A stretch of DNA of 64,000 nucleotides from Adenanthera pavonina (Eukaryota > Streptophyta > Magnoliopsida > Fabales > Fabaceae). Positions within the stretch are counted from its first letter, which is position 1. Every line of letters begins with the position of its first letter. The position numbers were made by a program, and so were the translations under genes. The notes beneath the pieces are model-generated. The model saw only the letters and a list, made by a program, of their open reading frames with translations, searched no databases and was not told the origin of the DNA. The DNA lies in NCBI GenBank assembly GCA_026686845.1, contig JAIVEN010000013.1, forward strand, positions 14,962,001 through 15,026,000, given 5' to 3'. Shown here in pieces: positions 1 through 12,856 of the stretch.

Positions 1-276
1 TTCCATTAAACAGGTAGCTTCCATTGAACAGGCCTATTATATATTTTCAGCTCAGTTCTAGAATTAATTCTTGCTAAGAACCTTATGAAAATTTAATTCC
101 AATTAAGGATCAAACATAATCCCTTCTAAGAACCATATAGAAATTTAATTCCATTTAAAGATTGAGCATATAACATTACCATCTTACTTCCTTCTCTTTC
201 TTTTCCTACCTCCAACACCATATTTCTGTATTTTTATATACATTGTGGCATTCTTTATATAATTTGAAATGTTATA
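1..276 (-). repeat. Edge of 3' LTR, family-G Ty3/gypsy-like element
   Basis: First bases of the 3' LTR of the minus-strand element that continues to 6847; the rest lies left of the window. The boundary is inferred because the minus strand shows a purine tract and then TATAACATTT. This resembles the family's LTR start TGTAACATCCC seen at 7838, with the first G decayed to A. Confidence 0.5.
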
Positions 277-291
277 TTTCTTCCCCCTTAG
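277..291 (-). promoter_or_regulatory. Polypurine tract of family-G element
   Basis: On the minus strand a TAAGGGGGAAGAAA-type purine run sits directly before the 3' LTR. Just upstream is a relic of the gypsy signature AATTTCGAGGACAAAATTTT (about 297-318), which in plant Ty3/gypsy elements marks the end of the coding region. This fixes the element's direction. Confidence 0.6.
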
Positions 292-1536
292 TAAAAATTT
301 TGTCCTCGAAATTTTATTTAATACTTACATATCTTTCTCTCATTCTCATTTATTTCCCAATTTTCAGACTAGCTCTTACTAGAGGAATACTTTCTTCATT
401 ATTTGCTTGACTTACTAGTCAAATTTTTATCGGTATCATTAATTCATTCATAACTTTTGTAAGGTTTGACTAAACCTCTTCATATTGGGAAAATGTCAAG
501 GACATCGTATAATTACCTTGCTTATAAGTATTGGAAGTTTCCATATGACATTTTCATTCTTACGTTCATAATTCCTTTACCTCATTCATACCACAATCTT
601 TTCATTGGCACCTAACATCATTCTTTTCTTTACTTTCATAACTTTAGGTTATTTACATGTATAATCTTTCCATTAAGGCATAAGCTTATCTTATTAGCCT
701 TGCCCAGATGACACTTACTAAGCCATCTCAACTTTTCCTTCGCGTTACTTTCTGTACCTCAAGTCTAGCTTTTTTCTTATTTCATGATTATTTGAGGTTA
801 TAGTGGTCTTAGTATCCTTATGGTGGTACTATAGGTATAATAGCTCATACTAACTCCGTATCTTGAGAGCATTCATTATTGCTATTGTAAGTTGGAATAC
901 ATTTTCATAAAAAATTTCATTTAAAACATAGGCTACTACCTCACCTCAACCTGATACATTTCTCACACCATAATCCATACTTACTTTTCATTGAGATAGA
1001 CCCCCTGAGTCATCATTGGATCGGGATCATTTAACATAGGAGAGGAGGTTTAGCCTCTTTATTTCATTAAAACTCATTTCACAATTCCTTTCACACAAAA
1101 CTTTCTGTCTAACTAAGTGATAAGACAAACTGCAAGAAATTTTTCATAATATCTTGCTAAACTGGTAAAAATTCTCATCTTATTTTGATTTTTAGTCTCC
1201 CTCATCTCATAACTTTACTTCCTTTAATAGAATCTATTGTGATCCTTATGGGAGATTCTGTAACCTACTAATCGTACTTTTTAGAACCTTGCTCTCTTTT
1301 ACTAAGTTCAACAAGTTTTTTGCTTTGGCAACATTTCAAAAATTCTCAGTTATCTTTCATGCTCTTCTAAAAATTTGGAGTTCTTTAAACATCATCATTC
1401 CCATCATCATTATCTGAGACCACCATATACTTTTCATACTTCTATACATGTAGTAATAGGTGCCTTGGTAATATTCATAGTACTCACATTTAACTATTGG
1501 CACATCTTACCTTTCATATTTCTTACATTTCTATTG

Positions 1537-1588
1537 CTTCCTAGTAGGTCACCCATCCTAAAATTTCCCACACTTGAGCATGCATAAC
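1537..1588 (-). other. 5S rRNA-like internal-promoter segment inside family-G element
   Basis: The minus strand reads a decayed match to the 5S rRNA internal control region: box-A-like GTTATGCATGCTCAAG and box-C-like AGGATGGGTGACCT followed by AGGAAG. The same segment sits at the equivalent place in the second copy (37314-37365). The 5' half of 5S rRNA is not recognisable, so this is not a functional 5S gene. Confidence 0.65.
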
Positions 1589-2165
1589 TGTAAAATGTTG
1601 AAGGGTTTTGTTGCACTCATGCCACCACTAGACTTAAAGAATGTAGTAATAGGCTTCCTTCTAAGCCATAACTCATCTATAGGACCTCTGAATAATATAT
1701 TGCCTTATTTCTAGGTCATTCACTCCTTATTCTCTTCTTCCCTTAACATCGGCATAACGTCCCATAATGACGTTTCATTATCATTCTCATTCTCATTCAT
1801 TACTTATACTTAGACTGCTTCTTTAATCTTTGCTTCAAGCTTTTGCTAGCTTAAAGGTTTGATTCACCACTATGCCTTTACATATACACATACCTCCAAA
1901 CCCAGTACTTTACTTTTCTTATCATAGCCTTTGAACTCTTTTAGCTCTTTATGGGTTGGGGTCTAAATGATATTAAGGCAGTGGTTAATAACTCTTTGTT
2001 CTTTAACATTTCCACTTTATCTATTCTCAAAACTAATGTTTGTAATTTTTTAATCGAGGTTAACTAGTGATCTTAGCAATTTAAGGGGAGCTTCTTAACC
2101 CTTCAAAAGTCTTTTGCTAACTCAATTAGAGTCTAACCCTCGGCCTCTCACCATTATTCATTTTT

Positions 2166-2349
2166 GCTCATTTTGGCATCACCCCAAGAGCTACCTCCCT
2201 TTGCTTTACCTTGGCAACTTTCATCTTATGGAAGATTTCATCTCTTTGCTCAATTTGGCTTCTCCCCAAGAGCTACCTCCCTTTTTTCTTGTCTGGGCAG
2301 CCTTTGGAGGGTTTCATTCGTTGTGAGATCTTCCAGCTAAGAACTTTTC
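2166..2349 (-). repeat. 92-bp tandem duplication within family-G element
   Basis: CCCCAAGAGCTACCTCCC occurs at 2182 and again at 2274, with similar flanking bases (GCTCATTTTGGC versus GCTCAATTTGGC). The related copy near 36730 has one unit, so the duplication is private to this copy. Confidence 0.6.
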
Positions 2350-5300
2350 TTATAGCAAGATTTTATACCAAATTTAGCAATTAACTATCTCAAGGTTTCA
2401 CAGTTCCCTAACTTTCTGCCACTAATCATATACCATAGCTCATACTTTATATTTTAGATTCATACCTCATGCCTTCAACATCATCAATACATTACTTACT
2501 TTCCATTACAAAGGCATTGAATTTTTATCAAACTTTCCTCTTTGAATCATACATTGATTTGCATGTCTATCCCTAACATCCTTTTCAAGCATTTCTCAAC
2601 TTGAGCAATGGGTATAACATCTAACTTAATCTAAGCACATGAAACATTTCGAAGGGTAGGTAAAATCAACATTTTCTTCTTACCATTTAAGAGGAGATTG
2701 TTGGTGTAAAGCCAGTTCATACTTACTATGGTGCTTGGATATTCATTTAGACTGGTAATGGAGATTATGACCTTACTTCTAGTAAAACACATTCCCTTCT
2801 AAACTTTATAACATTAACTTCCAGACCAAACCTCTTAGCACCATGGTAAAAGAATGGCTTGTACTTGCATCATACCTTTAATGGGATCAGGTGACTTATG
2901 ACCTCATACTGGGATAGTACAAAGACTCTCCCTTGTGCTTATCGTCTAGTGTTGGCCATCTCCATAGTATTGTTACGGGTATGATGTCGTGGCTTTCTAT
3001 ATGTGGAGCACCATTTTATCTTAATAAACATGGCCTTCTGCCATAAGCCTTTCTACATTTACACTGGGCTACCTTGCTTCGTTTACCTTCTCTACTCTTT
3101 TGCCTTACTTCTTAAATCCCCTGCTATTCCAAGGCTTAACTCCCTCATATTCTTACTTACTTTTCCTTCCTCTGTAATTTTGCTTATTATTATTGGCCAG
3201 AGGTGTTAAAGCATACTTGTATTTCAGACTATTCTCAATGATTTTGCTCACTACAACCCATAAATGGGAAGTCCAAATCCAATGGGGCAACCTTTCCTTA
3301 ACTACTAACTTTAGGCCCCTTTTTAGCCTTTCTGCCCTTTTCTCTTTCATCTATGTATTACTAGAGGTACATTGAATATTGAGCCAATTAGTTATACCTT
3401 ACTACATATTCATTGGCCAGCTCATTCTTATCATAGTGGATCATTATAAATTCCGCTTCCTTTGGTCAACCTCCCTTTGTATTTTTCTTGCTACCAAAAT
3501 CTTTATTTCCATCGTGCAGCCTATTATCTTAAACATCTTCTCAGGGACTCATAATTCAACCCTTGGCCACTACCATGTCAAACTTACCATTAGATGATGG
3601 CAGTTGATGCTTCCTAATTCTTGCAATCATATATTGGCGGCTTGTAAACTCAACCAATTACCCTGCAACTTGTTTCACAGTAACTAGTATTTCAATTTGA
3701 GACTGTTGCAGTATAGGTATAGCATTATAGGTTTTAGCTTCTTCCTGTTGTCTCTCAGCATTAACTCTCTCTAGTAGTTACTCATCATAATCCTCTGCTA
3801 CTGATCTAGATGATCAAGGATGATTCATAGGGGATCTAGATCACAAGTACCTTTATTTCCTACTACATGAGTTGTTCGAGAAGCTTGTTCTTGTATTACC
3901 TATCTTTACTAAGCATCTCCTCATATCTTAACTTTTCTTATCTTTCCTCTTGCTAATCGCAAATAATAATTAAATTGCGCTCAGCAAATACCATTGACTA
4001 CTTCCATTATCATTATCCTTTGACCCTTGGTCTTCTTACTACTTTAATACTTTGCTGCATCTATGCTTGGTTCGAAATTTGCAACCTTGCATCACTTCTA
4101 TGTATACATTTCATCAATTCCACATTTACATTATCATCATACTGAAATTATGGGGTTTCAGTACTAACATCAGACTTACTATTGTCATCCAATATACCCA
4201 TTGAATCTTTCTCTGGGTCATCCTCTGGGTCTTTCATCATCTCGTGGTTCTATATAGTATCAAGTATTGTCTCAATCCATTCACTTCTATGGAGCTTATA
4301 TTCATGATGCCCTTCAAAGCATTCTTTCACTACTAGCATAACGCTTAAGAGATCTAGTACTTGAACTTATTTCCCAGATCCATCTAGGTATTCCTTAAAA
4401 TCCACTCTAGTAATCATTTGGATTTGGAGTCCTTAGTTTAGTTTGGAGGAGCTACCATTCTCTCCAAATGATTTAACTAGCCCAGACTTATTTATCATAG
4501 CTCATGAGACCACCAACCCTTACACTTTGAGGTGTAGTTGCTTGCTTCAGGTAGGGCCACTTTGTCATTAGGTCACTCTTTGGCTTAGGCAGTCTTTCCC
4601 AACCATTACTCATCTTGTTTCCATCATTATTAGAAGTCTTGTCAAATCCTATGTTTTCCTCCATAGAATTCTGATTAGGCTTAGGTCAATATCTTGCATC
4701 TAACTGTTAGTCATTCCTCTTTTCTAGATTACATTCTTTTAAATCTTACATTAATTTTCCCATTAACCCCTTTCATAGCTACCTTTTTTCATTACTATCA
4801 TTTATTCCTCACTAGTCTCTTTCATTCACTATTGAAAATGTTTTGCCACTGATATTACTTCATTTCACATGTAGGATATTTGCCTTTCTACTAATCATCA
4901 CCCACCATTACATTCTTAGCTACTTTCTAGTTAGTGGCTTGACATTTGAGAAAAGTCTTAGGGGAACATGTGTACTAGCTGTTGATTAATGATGTTTTAT
5001 ATCTTTATAAAATCATCCTAGGTTATCCTCTTTCAGAGAACTATCAGTACTGTAGGGCTCCATAATCTTTCTCATCATCTTTAGAGGTCTACTACAACCT
5101 CACATCTGGTCTACTATGACCATGAGATCTACTACAATCTCTGAGCCCAACTAGGATCCTTAGTAATACTACATTATCTCTTTACTGATAGAATTTAACT
5201 ATGATCTAACTTTGAAAGGATTCAAAACTTAAAAAATAAATTATGTAAAACATTCTCAACTAACCTAGTAACTACCTTTAGCTATCCTTTAGACTAATCT

Positions 5301-5458
5301 TTTATGCCATTAAAATATTCATAAGTCTGATTCCTATATGGAATAATACTTTATATTAAAAAGAGGAAAAACTTTAACTTAAAAGATACATTTTCTTACA
5401 AAGATTTTCCCAAATCTCTACTCATATAGCCTAAACCTTCAATTTTGATACAAAAAAA

Positions 5459-6847
5459 TATAACACCTTACCTTCAGCTTTATTTCTTATGTATTAAACT
5501 TCTTTTACATCCATTTATACTTGATTAGAAGGTTGAATCACTTAAGTTTGTAAAACAGAATTTCCAATTAATTCGGTTATTGTTCGTGTGGTGTTTTCCA
5601 CTTTACCAATTGAAATTTGAAAATTCATAACTAAATATATAAAAATCATATGAAAATGATTCAAATCTCTAAAAATATATACAAATATTCTCTATATAGA
5701 AAAAAAATATGAATTAGGTCATTCACTAGGTTAATTTGTACAGTTTATTCCTTAAAGTTTACTATATATTTGGTCATTTTTTACCTTCCCAAGATTTTGG
5801 CCTTAAATATAAAAATTCATATCTCATTATTTTCTGAGCCAAATTATGCATTCTTTATGTTATTTGAAAGCTCTATTTGTCTACTTTCTATAAATAATTT
5901 TTATATATATTTATTCTACTGGAACATGGTATATCATTAACTTAAATCATTAGGGATTAGAACTTAACTTTTATTAGAACAGTTTTAGGAAAACTCATAT
6001 AGCTCTCATTATATTGCTTCAATTACTTCCAAATCAGTGGTATCTTAAACTTAAAACTTAGATCTTTCTATAATATAAACCATTGAATTTTTGGAGTTCT
6101 ACTTGATTTTATACTAACTTTTAAAATGAATGGTACTTCTAGTAAAAATATTAGTTTTACATTCTTGTCCAGTTTTTGACCTCTAACTTTATAAATTCAT
6201 CATAAATCAATTACTTGTCCAAAATAAGTGTTCTATAGCTCTTTGTAAAGCTTATTCTATCTACTTTATGAGCATATATAACATTCATACATCATCCCCG
6301 GTTTGGTCCAATTAGTAACTCATCTACTCACTAGGGTTAGAATAAGCTTTTTCATTCATATATTTGGCAATATAAATTAACATACATACATCATCATTCA
6401 TGGTTCCAAATCCATTCATAACATCATAAGGGGACTTAAAGAAACATAAACATGGGATCAAAAAGGGTTTAGCTACATGTTATCAAAATTTAATATCAAA
6501 GCTTGTATAATCAAATTATTCATCCATGTCTTCCTTCTTTTCTTTGGCTCCTCTTGGACTCTTTGGATTACTTTGCCTTAGCATAATGATCATTTTGAAG
6601 GAATGAGATTCAAAAAATCTCAGTAGCAACCACCATTCATGCAACCATATTATCATATAATACAAAAAAAAATATCATGGAAACATCATTCAATCATTAG
6701 AAAACATTTATGCCTTGACGTTTTGTAAAAATTTTGGCGAAGCTTCATTTTGTATTTTGGATAACTCGGAGTCACAAAACCCCTCAAACAACTCAGCCAA
6801 TAACAACGATTCATTGTAAAACATCATTACAAACACTAGACATATCA
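5459..6847 (-). repeat. 5' LTR of the minus-strand family-G element, truncated
   Basis: On the minus strand it ends in AAGGTGTTATA, against GGTGTTACA at the ends of intact family members (10904, 41507). After it comes a decayed primer-binding-like TGTATCA, compared with TGGTATCAGAGC. The body matches blocks of the other family LTRs, such as the TGAGATTC...AATCTCA motif near 6604 and the gggtttTGTGACTC block near 6775. Only about 1.4 kb remains of a ~3 kb LTR. The right part is replaced by copia sequence, and the junction near 6848 is approximate. Confidence 0.6.
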
Positions 6848-7837
6848 TCAAAACCATTGAATATGACATAACAATATAGAGCAAGAATTGGTAAGTCTGT
6901 AGCCTTCAATTATTTTTGCACTACCAGATATAGTATTAACATAGGGTTCATGCATCACTAAATTTGAAAAATATTTTGTATTCTTGAGAATTGTATGAGT
7001 TGTGGCACAATCAATAAGGCACATATCCTCATAGTTAAAGTTAGTGTTAATTGAAAGAATAACCATTCTTCATAAGCATTAAAAATAATTGTGAAAAAAG
7101 TATTACTAATATGCCTTTTAAAAAATACATAAAACATAAATTTCAACAGAAAATACATAAAATTTTAATGTTCTTTAAAAAAAAAAAGAAAATGCATAAG
7201 ACATAAAATTTAATAACACAAATATAGTTTATTTTTGGACCTTTCCATCACCAATCAAGTGATTAATTCCTTCATCTGGATCAGCAAATAAATCAGCAAC
7301 ATCCAAGTAGGAGATGCCAATATTTCCATAATCAGAATCACCGTAATAAAATGTAAAATTTGTCTCTATTTTTTTTCCTCCCCTTTAAGGGATTCCTAGT
7401 AAAGGTCAATAAGGTGGCTTGGCGTATGATAAGTACGAAACTAATGACCTGTTCCACCACATTAATAGCATTTGTTTTCAACAATTTTGCTATTTTACCC
7501 ACCTTTTGCCTTATTACTTTCCTTGATAATTTTTTACTTTGGGTGGGGAAATGTGTTCTAAAAATTACCATCTTAATTAGAGGTCTCAAGTTCTAGCCCT
7601 AGAAATGCAACAGCATAAATGGCCAGGGGCACCCACTTTTATGGTGCCTATCAAGTCTCGATCCAGATTAGGTTGGACCCGATTAAAGTCCTTATAGTTC
7701 AAATAAGGCTAGTCCAAGACACCGGATGCTCAAGCAAGAAAAGAAAATTACCATCTTAACCCTGTCCACGTCTACAACCACAACCACGAACGTGGCTAAG
7801 ACCACAATCATGAGATTGCCCATAAGTATGATGGTAA
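6848..7837 (-). pseudogene. Ty1/copia gag-protease relic, distal part
   Basis: Minus-strand order from 7837 downward: a Gly/Arg/Cys-rich tract (RGCGCRRGQG), then a decayed CCHC knuckle (C-Y-stop-C-G-G-T-G-H, last Cys changed to Tyr) followed by HLIDLY and SLKGEEKK (about 7360-7480), then a protease-like CLIDCATTHTILKNTKYFS with NTISGSAKIIEG (about 6900-7030). This is the usual gag-tail to protease order of plant copia elements. The catalytic DSG/DTG triad is DCA here, as in a common plant copia-derived subgroup. Stops and frameshifts make it non-coding. It continues upstream at 10905-11496. Confidence 0.75.
7576..7743 (+). mobile_element. tRNA-derived SINE, 5'-truncated, with 15-bp target-site duplication
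   Basis: A 168-bp insert lies between two perfect copies of AAAATTACCATCTTA (7561-7575 and 7744-7758). It interrupts the copia gag between the Gly-rich tract and the zinc knuckle. Near its left end is a pol III box-B-like GGTCTCAAGTTCTAGCC, and it ends with GCTCAAGCAAG next to A-rich sequence. A box A is not evident, so the 5' end is probably truncated. I cannot name the family from memory with certainty. Confidence 0.75.
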
Positions 7838-10800
7838 TGTAACATCCCAAGAAAGTTAAAATATCTAGGAATGTAAAAGGATTTGACAAAAACGGGCAGA
7901 CACGATTTTTCATGAAAAATGGCGAAGAGGTCATTTTTTCCTGTCGGATGGAAAAATGAGAAATTATATTTTTACCCCTAAACAAGTTCAAAAATGACAT
8001 TCATGTCTCTAAATTCATAAATATTACGGGGAGAAGGAAATAGAAATGTTCTTGGGGAAAATTGCCCTTAACGACTCGAAAGTTTCAGAAATTATAATTT
8101 AATCCCGGGTCAAGGCCCATTTTGTAAATATGCAAAATTAGTGTTAAAACGAAGCCCTCGATGAGAGAAGTCCAATGATATATGGCTCTAAGGGTTAATG
8201 TTTAAGGATAAAGAAATAATCAGTGCCGAGTGTCCAAAAATAATAGTAAACCGATAAAGTAAACTGTGGGTCCTACCAATGGTTAAAAAGAAACCGGGAC
8301 AGGATATGGGTCATACACAAATATTATTTGGCACAAGATAATTATGGAAATATAAAAATAAAATTAGAATAGCCCTGTAGTCTAAAAATGCTAAATTACT
8401 GTAAAAGCAGTTTTATCGGTATGATTAAAAATTACCCGGTTCAAGATATATCTAGACCAGAAAAAATTAAGCAATTTTGGACACTCAAACCTCTCTCATT
8501 GGCGGCTGAAATTGGGCAGAAGGGACAGCCAATTTTTGGCCAAAACTTCTCCTAGAAGTAGCACAAAAAGTAGCCTTGGTTAGATTAGTTAACTAATCCT
8601 AATTGGCCAAGTCATTAAGTCCTTAATTACTCTCTTTCCTTCACCATTCAGCATGTTTTTTTAGTAGCAAAACCAGAAGAAAAAATGCAAGAAAGGAAGA
8701 GAGAAAGAAGAAGAGGAAAGCTCAAAGGAAATCAAAGGCACAAACTTTGGTAAGATAATCTACCACCTTACACTTGTTGGTAGTATTTGGAGCATGACTC
8801 ATGGAGTAGTTTTTCTTCTTCACTCTCTTAGGGTTTCATCCATGGCATGATTTAGCAAGAAATAGAGTTTTCCAACCATAAATCATGGGGAAAATGCTAG
8901 ACTACACATTTAAAGCTTGAATATGCAAGTAGTTTATTGTATAACAAAGTATAACAATTTTTCTTGAATTTCCCTGATTTTGGATGAGTTACTGTTCATA
9001 CTTAGAGTTGGAGTTTCATGTTTTTTTATGCCAAAAATGAGTTCCTTATGATCCAAAACCTTAGGAACAAGTGATGATTTCATGAAAAAGCTTAAGATTA
9101 AGAAAGTGAAATTTTTAGCCTTTTGAAGCTTAATTCGGAATGAACAGTAACCAAGGTAGAGATGGAATTTGGAAATTCTGAGGCCATATTTGGATTCCTC
9201 ATGAAAAATTACATGGAATAGAGGTATAATTCATCATTTTTGAGTTAGGAATGAATTTTTGGTGAATTTTTGAAGTATTAGGGTTTCATGAACACTTTTT
9301 GAAGAAAGTTATGGAACCATTAGATTGAATAGTTGTTTGATAGTGCATTGAGACTTGAAGAAGCCCAAGGAAGCTAGTGGGAGCATTGGTATCAAGTTGA
9401 AGAGTAAGAGAAAGCATGAAGGCAGCAATTTACCTATTCTTGCCTTATATTGTCATGTGATTTTCAATGAGTTTGATGACTTGCCTATTGTTTGCTATGA
9501 TCAATTGTGATGCTTTGAGAATGTTGACTGAGTTAATTGAGGGTTTTGAGACCTCGGGATGTCCAAAATAGAAAATGAAACTCTACCAAAATTTTTGTAA
9601 AATATTATGGCATAAATGTTTAAAAGTATTCACATGATGTTTTATGATGATTATATGCTTAATGTGATAATATGATTGCATGAATGATTATTGCTACTGA
9701 GATTTATTGAATCTCACCCCCCTTCCATGACTAAACATGCTAGGGAGAACCAATGCAAAAGAGCTAAGGAAGGAGCAAAAGGCATGAAGAAGGAAATGAT
9801 GTTGCAAGCCATTGTATTATAATGTGAATGGTTATTTGTGCCTTGCTTTATATGAAATGTTAAAATAGTGAATATTATGTTAATGTTGTAGAAAATGCAT
9901 GAGAATTTCCAGTTCTGGATATTATGATATGAAGTTATGTTCTACCAAGTTTCATGCCAAAATGAGTTCATTTACAAGGGTTTTGGAAAGCAAATGGTAA
10001 GATAGACTGAAATAGGGCATTTTCCAGACGTGTCTGTTTCATTCACCCTTGCTCTATACTTAATGTGAGGTTAGGTTTATGATATTTTTATACTAGATAG
10101 AGGGCATCTCAACCTTTAATATGACATCTAATTCACCCATTTGGAGTTGTGTACAATAAATGGTGAATTTTCATAATTAGGGTTTAGAATAGGACAATAT
10201 TGGGAAAACTGGAAACTGAAAGTTAAGTACTGGAAATTTCAAAAGATAACATAAAATTGTATAGAGCTCCAAAAATTAAGTGGCTTATATGTATAAAAAT
10301 ATCTATGTCTTAAGATCCATATGCCACTGATTTGGAAGCGATTGGAGTTATAGAACAGGAGATATGTAAATTTTCCTAAAACTATCCCAACAAGAGTTAG
10401 ATTCTGACCCTTCATAATTTAAGTTAATGTTATGCCCAGAGTAAATGAAATAAATATATAAGAAAAATATTTCTATAAGTGGACATATAGAGCTTTCCAA
10501 TGACATAGATTATGCATGATTTGATTATGGATAGAATGAAATATGATTTTTCAAATTTGAAGCCAAAAAACTAGAAGATAGAAAAAAATGACCCAATGAA
10601 CAGTACATGTCCACGAAAGTACTGTATGAATTGGCCCAATGAAATTACTATTTTACATTTTTTTCCATGTAGATCTGAATTTAAGAAAATTTTAGAGACT
10701 TGAATCACATCAAGATGATTTTTCTAGATTTAGTTATGGATTTTCAAAGTTCATCAGATAAAATGGAAATTGCCAAGTGAATAGTGCTCCGAATTTTGAA

Positions 10801-10904
10801 AAATTCTGATTTTATTATATTATGAGTCTAATCTCTAAATCATGATGAAAGATATCTACAATGATCTAATATATAAGAAATGAGCCCTAAAATAAGGTGT
10901 TACA
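7838..10904 (+). mobile_element. Solo LTR, family G (3.07 kb)
   Basis: It begins TGTAACATCCC and ends GGTGTTACA (TG...CA, with TGTAACA/TGTTACA inverted ends). The 5-bp flanks are GGTAA and GGTCA, a target-site duplication with one mismatch. Removing the LTR and one flank rejoins the minus-strand copia gag frame at VATHD/HHTYGQS, which confirms both boundaries. No internal domain adjoins it, so it is a solo LTR from LTR-LTR recombination. It shares blocks with 38686-41507 and 44290-50515, for example the GGGATGTCC and AATCTCACCCC motifs. Confidence 0.85.
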
Positions 10905-11496
10905 GGTCATGTGTTGCTACATTCACTTTAAGGAATGGAATAGTGTTAGGCGGCGAGTGACTCATGGCTTTTCATCAAAAGGTGTAACTAAGAGACTAGA
11001 AATCAACTCAAAATATGGTTTTTCTCAATATTGTTGTTGTAGGACCACATTGGATACATGAAAAGTGAATAATGTTTTTTCTAGCATATCTTCATCAGTA
11101 TTTTTTGTCCACACAATTTAAGTTTAGAACTAATTCGAAATATACAGAATTATATTCACTTCCAATTTTAAAATCCTGTAAATGCAAATGCATCCATTTA
11201 TAACGAACTTTTGGAAGAATATCAGTTTTTTTGTGGTTATACTTTTCCTTTAAACTGTTTCAAAGAATAAGTGGGTATTTTACCATAAGATATTCAGCCT
11301 GTAACTTTTCATGGAGGTGGTGACGTAAAAAAATTATTCTTTTAACTTTATCTTGTTTGGATGCTTGATTTTTGTTTTTAATAATTTCGTTAAGACAATT
11401 TGCATCTAAATGGATCTCAGCATCTAATACCTAAAATAAATAATTTCTTTCAGTGATCGCCAGTGTTACGAATTCAAGTTTTGTTAGGTTTTACAT
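10905..11496 (-). pseudogene. Ty1/copia gag relic, N-terminal part
   Basis: The minus strand encodes, with frameshifts and stops, the N-terminal gag of a plant copia element: LTKLEFVTLAITERNYLF, VLDAEIHLDA, FLRHHLHEKLQAEYL, ILPKVRYKWMHLHLQDFK and SEYNSVYFEL in the usual order. The start is likely the ATG at 11496-11494, followed at once by a 1-bp deletion. The frame is continued beyond the solo LTR at 7837. Confidence 0.8.
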
Positions 11497-12198
11497 GATT
11501 GAGCTATTATAAGATATAAAATAAATCAGTTATCAATCACACAAAAAAAAAAATCTAAAAATTTATTAAATCAAACTTATTATTGTTGAATAAATAAGTG
11601 AGTAACAATGAGTTAATAGGAAAGGAAAATCAAACTAATAACAAGAGAATTTGATAACTTTTGATACCCGAAGATTTCATCAGCTTGGGTTCCTTCTACC
11701 TTTTCAGAAATATGCTCGATCATACAAGATCGAATTCTAATAATCACTAGCAGCAATGACACAAAGAAAAAAGAATTATGGAACAAAACAACATGACTAA
11801 ATTAAGATAATTTGAAAAAAAGTTAATTTAAAAAAAGGTTTTGATATATGTTCTGACCAAAATACTAAAGAAAAGAAAAAAAAAAGTCTAACGGGAGAAA
11901 TAATAACAAAAACAGCTAAGTTTCCTAGACATAATGATCCTTATATAATAAAGTAGTTTATCTCCAAAGCCAAAATCATACAAAAAGAATAAGAGTAACA
12001 TGTCAATTGGATTAGATATTCATTAATCTTCGTGCATATTACAAATATAGTTATACAAAACAACTAAAATCAAAAGAGACTATCCAGAAGCAAAATGAGA
12101 ACGATAAATTCACTTCCAATATATAAATATATATATATATATATAGCAAAGAAATTGATATATATGACTAATTAAAAAGAAATAATGAAACATAGGTA
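11497..12198. other. Copia leader/LTR remnant and AT-rich spacer
   Basis: No gene seen. The part next to the gag start, including the ATACAAGATCGAATTC area near 11722, is probably copia 5' leader or LTR, but I cannot place an LTR boundary. Further right is simple AT-rich sequence, including a short (TA)n at about 12128-12146. Confidence 0.3.
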
Positions 12199-12207
12199 TT
12201 GAATAAA

Positions 12208-12847
12208 GGTGAAATGACACTTAAAAACCAAAATTTTAATTAATATTGTTTTAGGATCAAAAAATTTGAAAATACCATAACTATGGTTTCAAATTGATCA
12301 AAATTTTAAATAGGAAATGAGCTAAATACCCTTGCTAAAAAGTTTTATATTCAATATCTGTTTTTTACTACTTTCTTTCTGAAATTTAATACTGAACTTT
12401 TCCAATTTTACATTAGACACGATAAAGAATTAAACTTTCAGAATTTTACACTCATTTTGCACATTTTGCTACTCATCTTTCATGATTTGACATTGAATAC
12501 CTCTGATTTTATACTGGATAAGTCTCATAATTTTATACTTAACTTCTATTTTTTACTACTCATATTTCACAATTTGACACTTAACTTTCTCAATTTTACA
12601 CTAACAATTGAATTCTTTTATTATGATAATATATCAAGTGTAAAATTCGAAAAGTTAAAGGTCAAATTTTTGAGAAAAAGTAGTAAAAAATAAATATTAA
12701 TTATAAAATTTTTTAATAATGAGATTTAAATCATTTCATATTTAAATTTTTAATTAATATAAGAATATGGTTATTTTATGATATTTTCAAATTTTTATCC
12801 TAAAATAATATTAATTAAAAGTTTTGATGCTTACTTGTCATTTTCCC
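12208..12847. mobile_element. Fold-back Mutator-like MITE with 9-bp target-site duplication
   Basis: The left end GGTGAAATGACAC and the right end (reverse complement GGGAAAATGACAAG) begin inverted repeats that stay alignable for roughly 200 bp (shared TTTTAATTAATATT, TTTTAGGAT, TTTGAAAATA and TTTTTTACTACTTT). The flanks TTGAATAAA (12199-12207) and TTGACTAAA (12848-12856) match at 8 of 9 positions. Long inverted ends plus a 9-bp duplication are typical of Mutator-like elements. There is no coding capacity. It ends about 660 bp before the VAMP727 start codon. Confidence 0.8.
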
Positions 12848-12856
12848 TTGACTAAA

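Larger units (their letters stand above)
277..5458 (-). mobile_element. Internal region of family-G gypsy-like element, decayed
   Basis: About 5.2 kb between the two LTR boundaries, full of stops. On the minus strand, relics of a protease (MNWL plus LLLNGKKKMLILP, about 2640-2760) and of the gag tail (CKKAYGRRPCL, about 3020-3110) align with the copy at 35451-38685. The next 2.3 kb toward the 3' LTR also align with that copy but show no reverse transcriptase, RNase H or integrase motif, and a full pol would not fit. I read it as a large non-autonomous derivative. The first ~2 kb (3200-5458) probably held leader and early gag, but no clear motif is left. Confidence 0.6.

Noticed and set aside
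12457..12693. 78-codon open frame as a gene
   Set aside because: Lies wholly within the fold-back MITE and is AT-rich low complexity.
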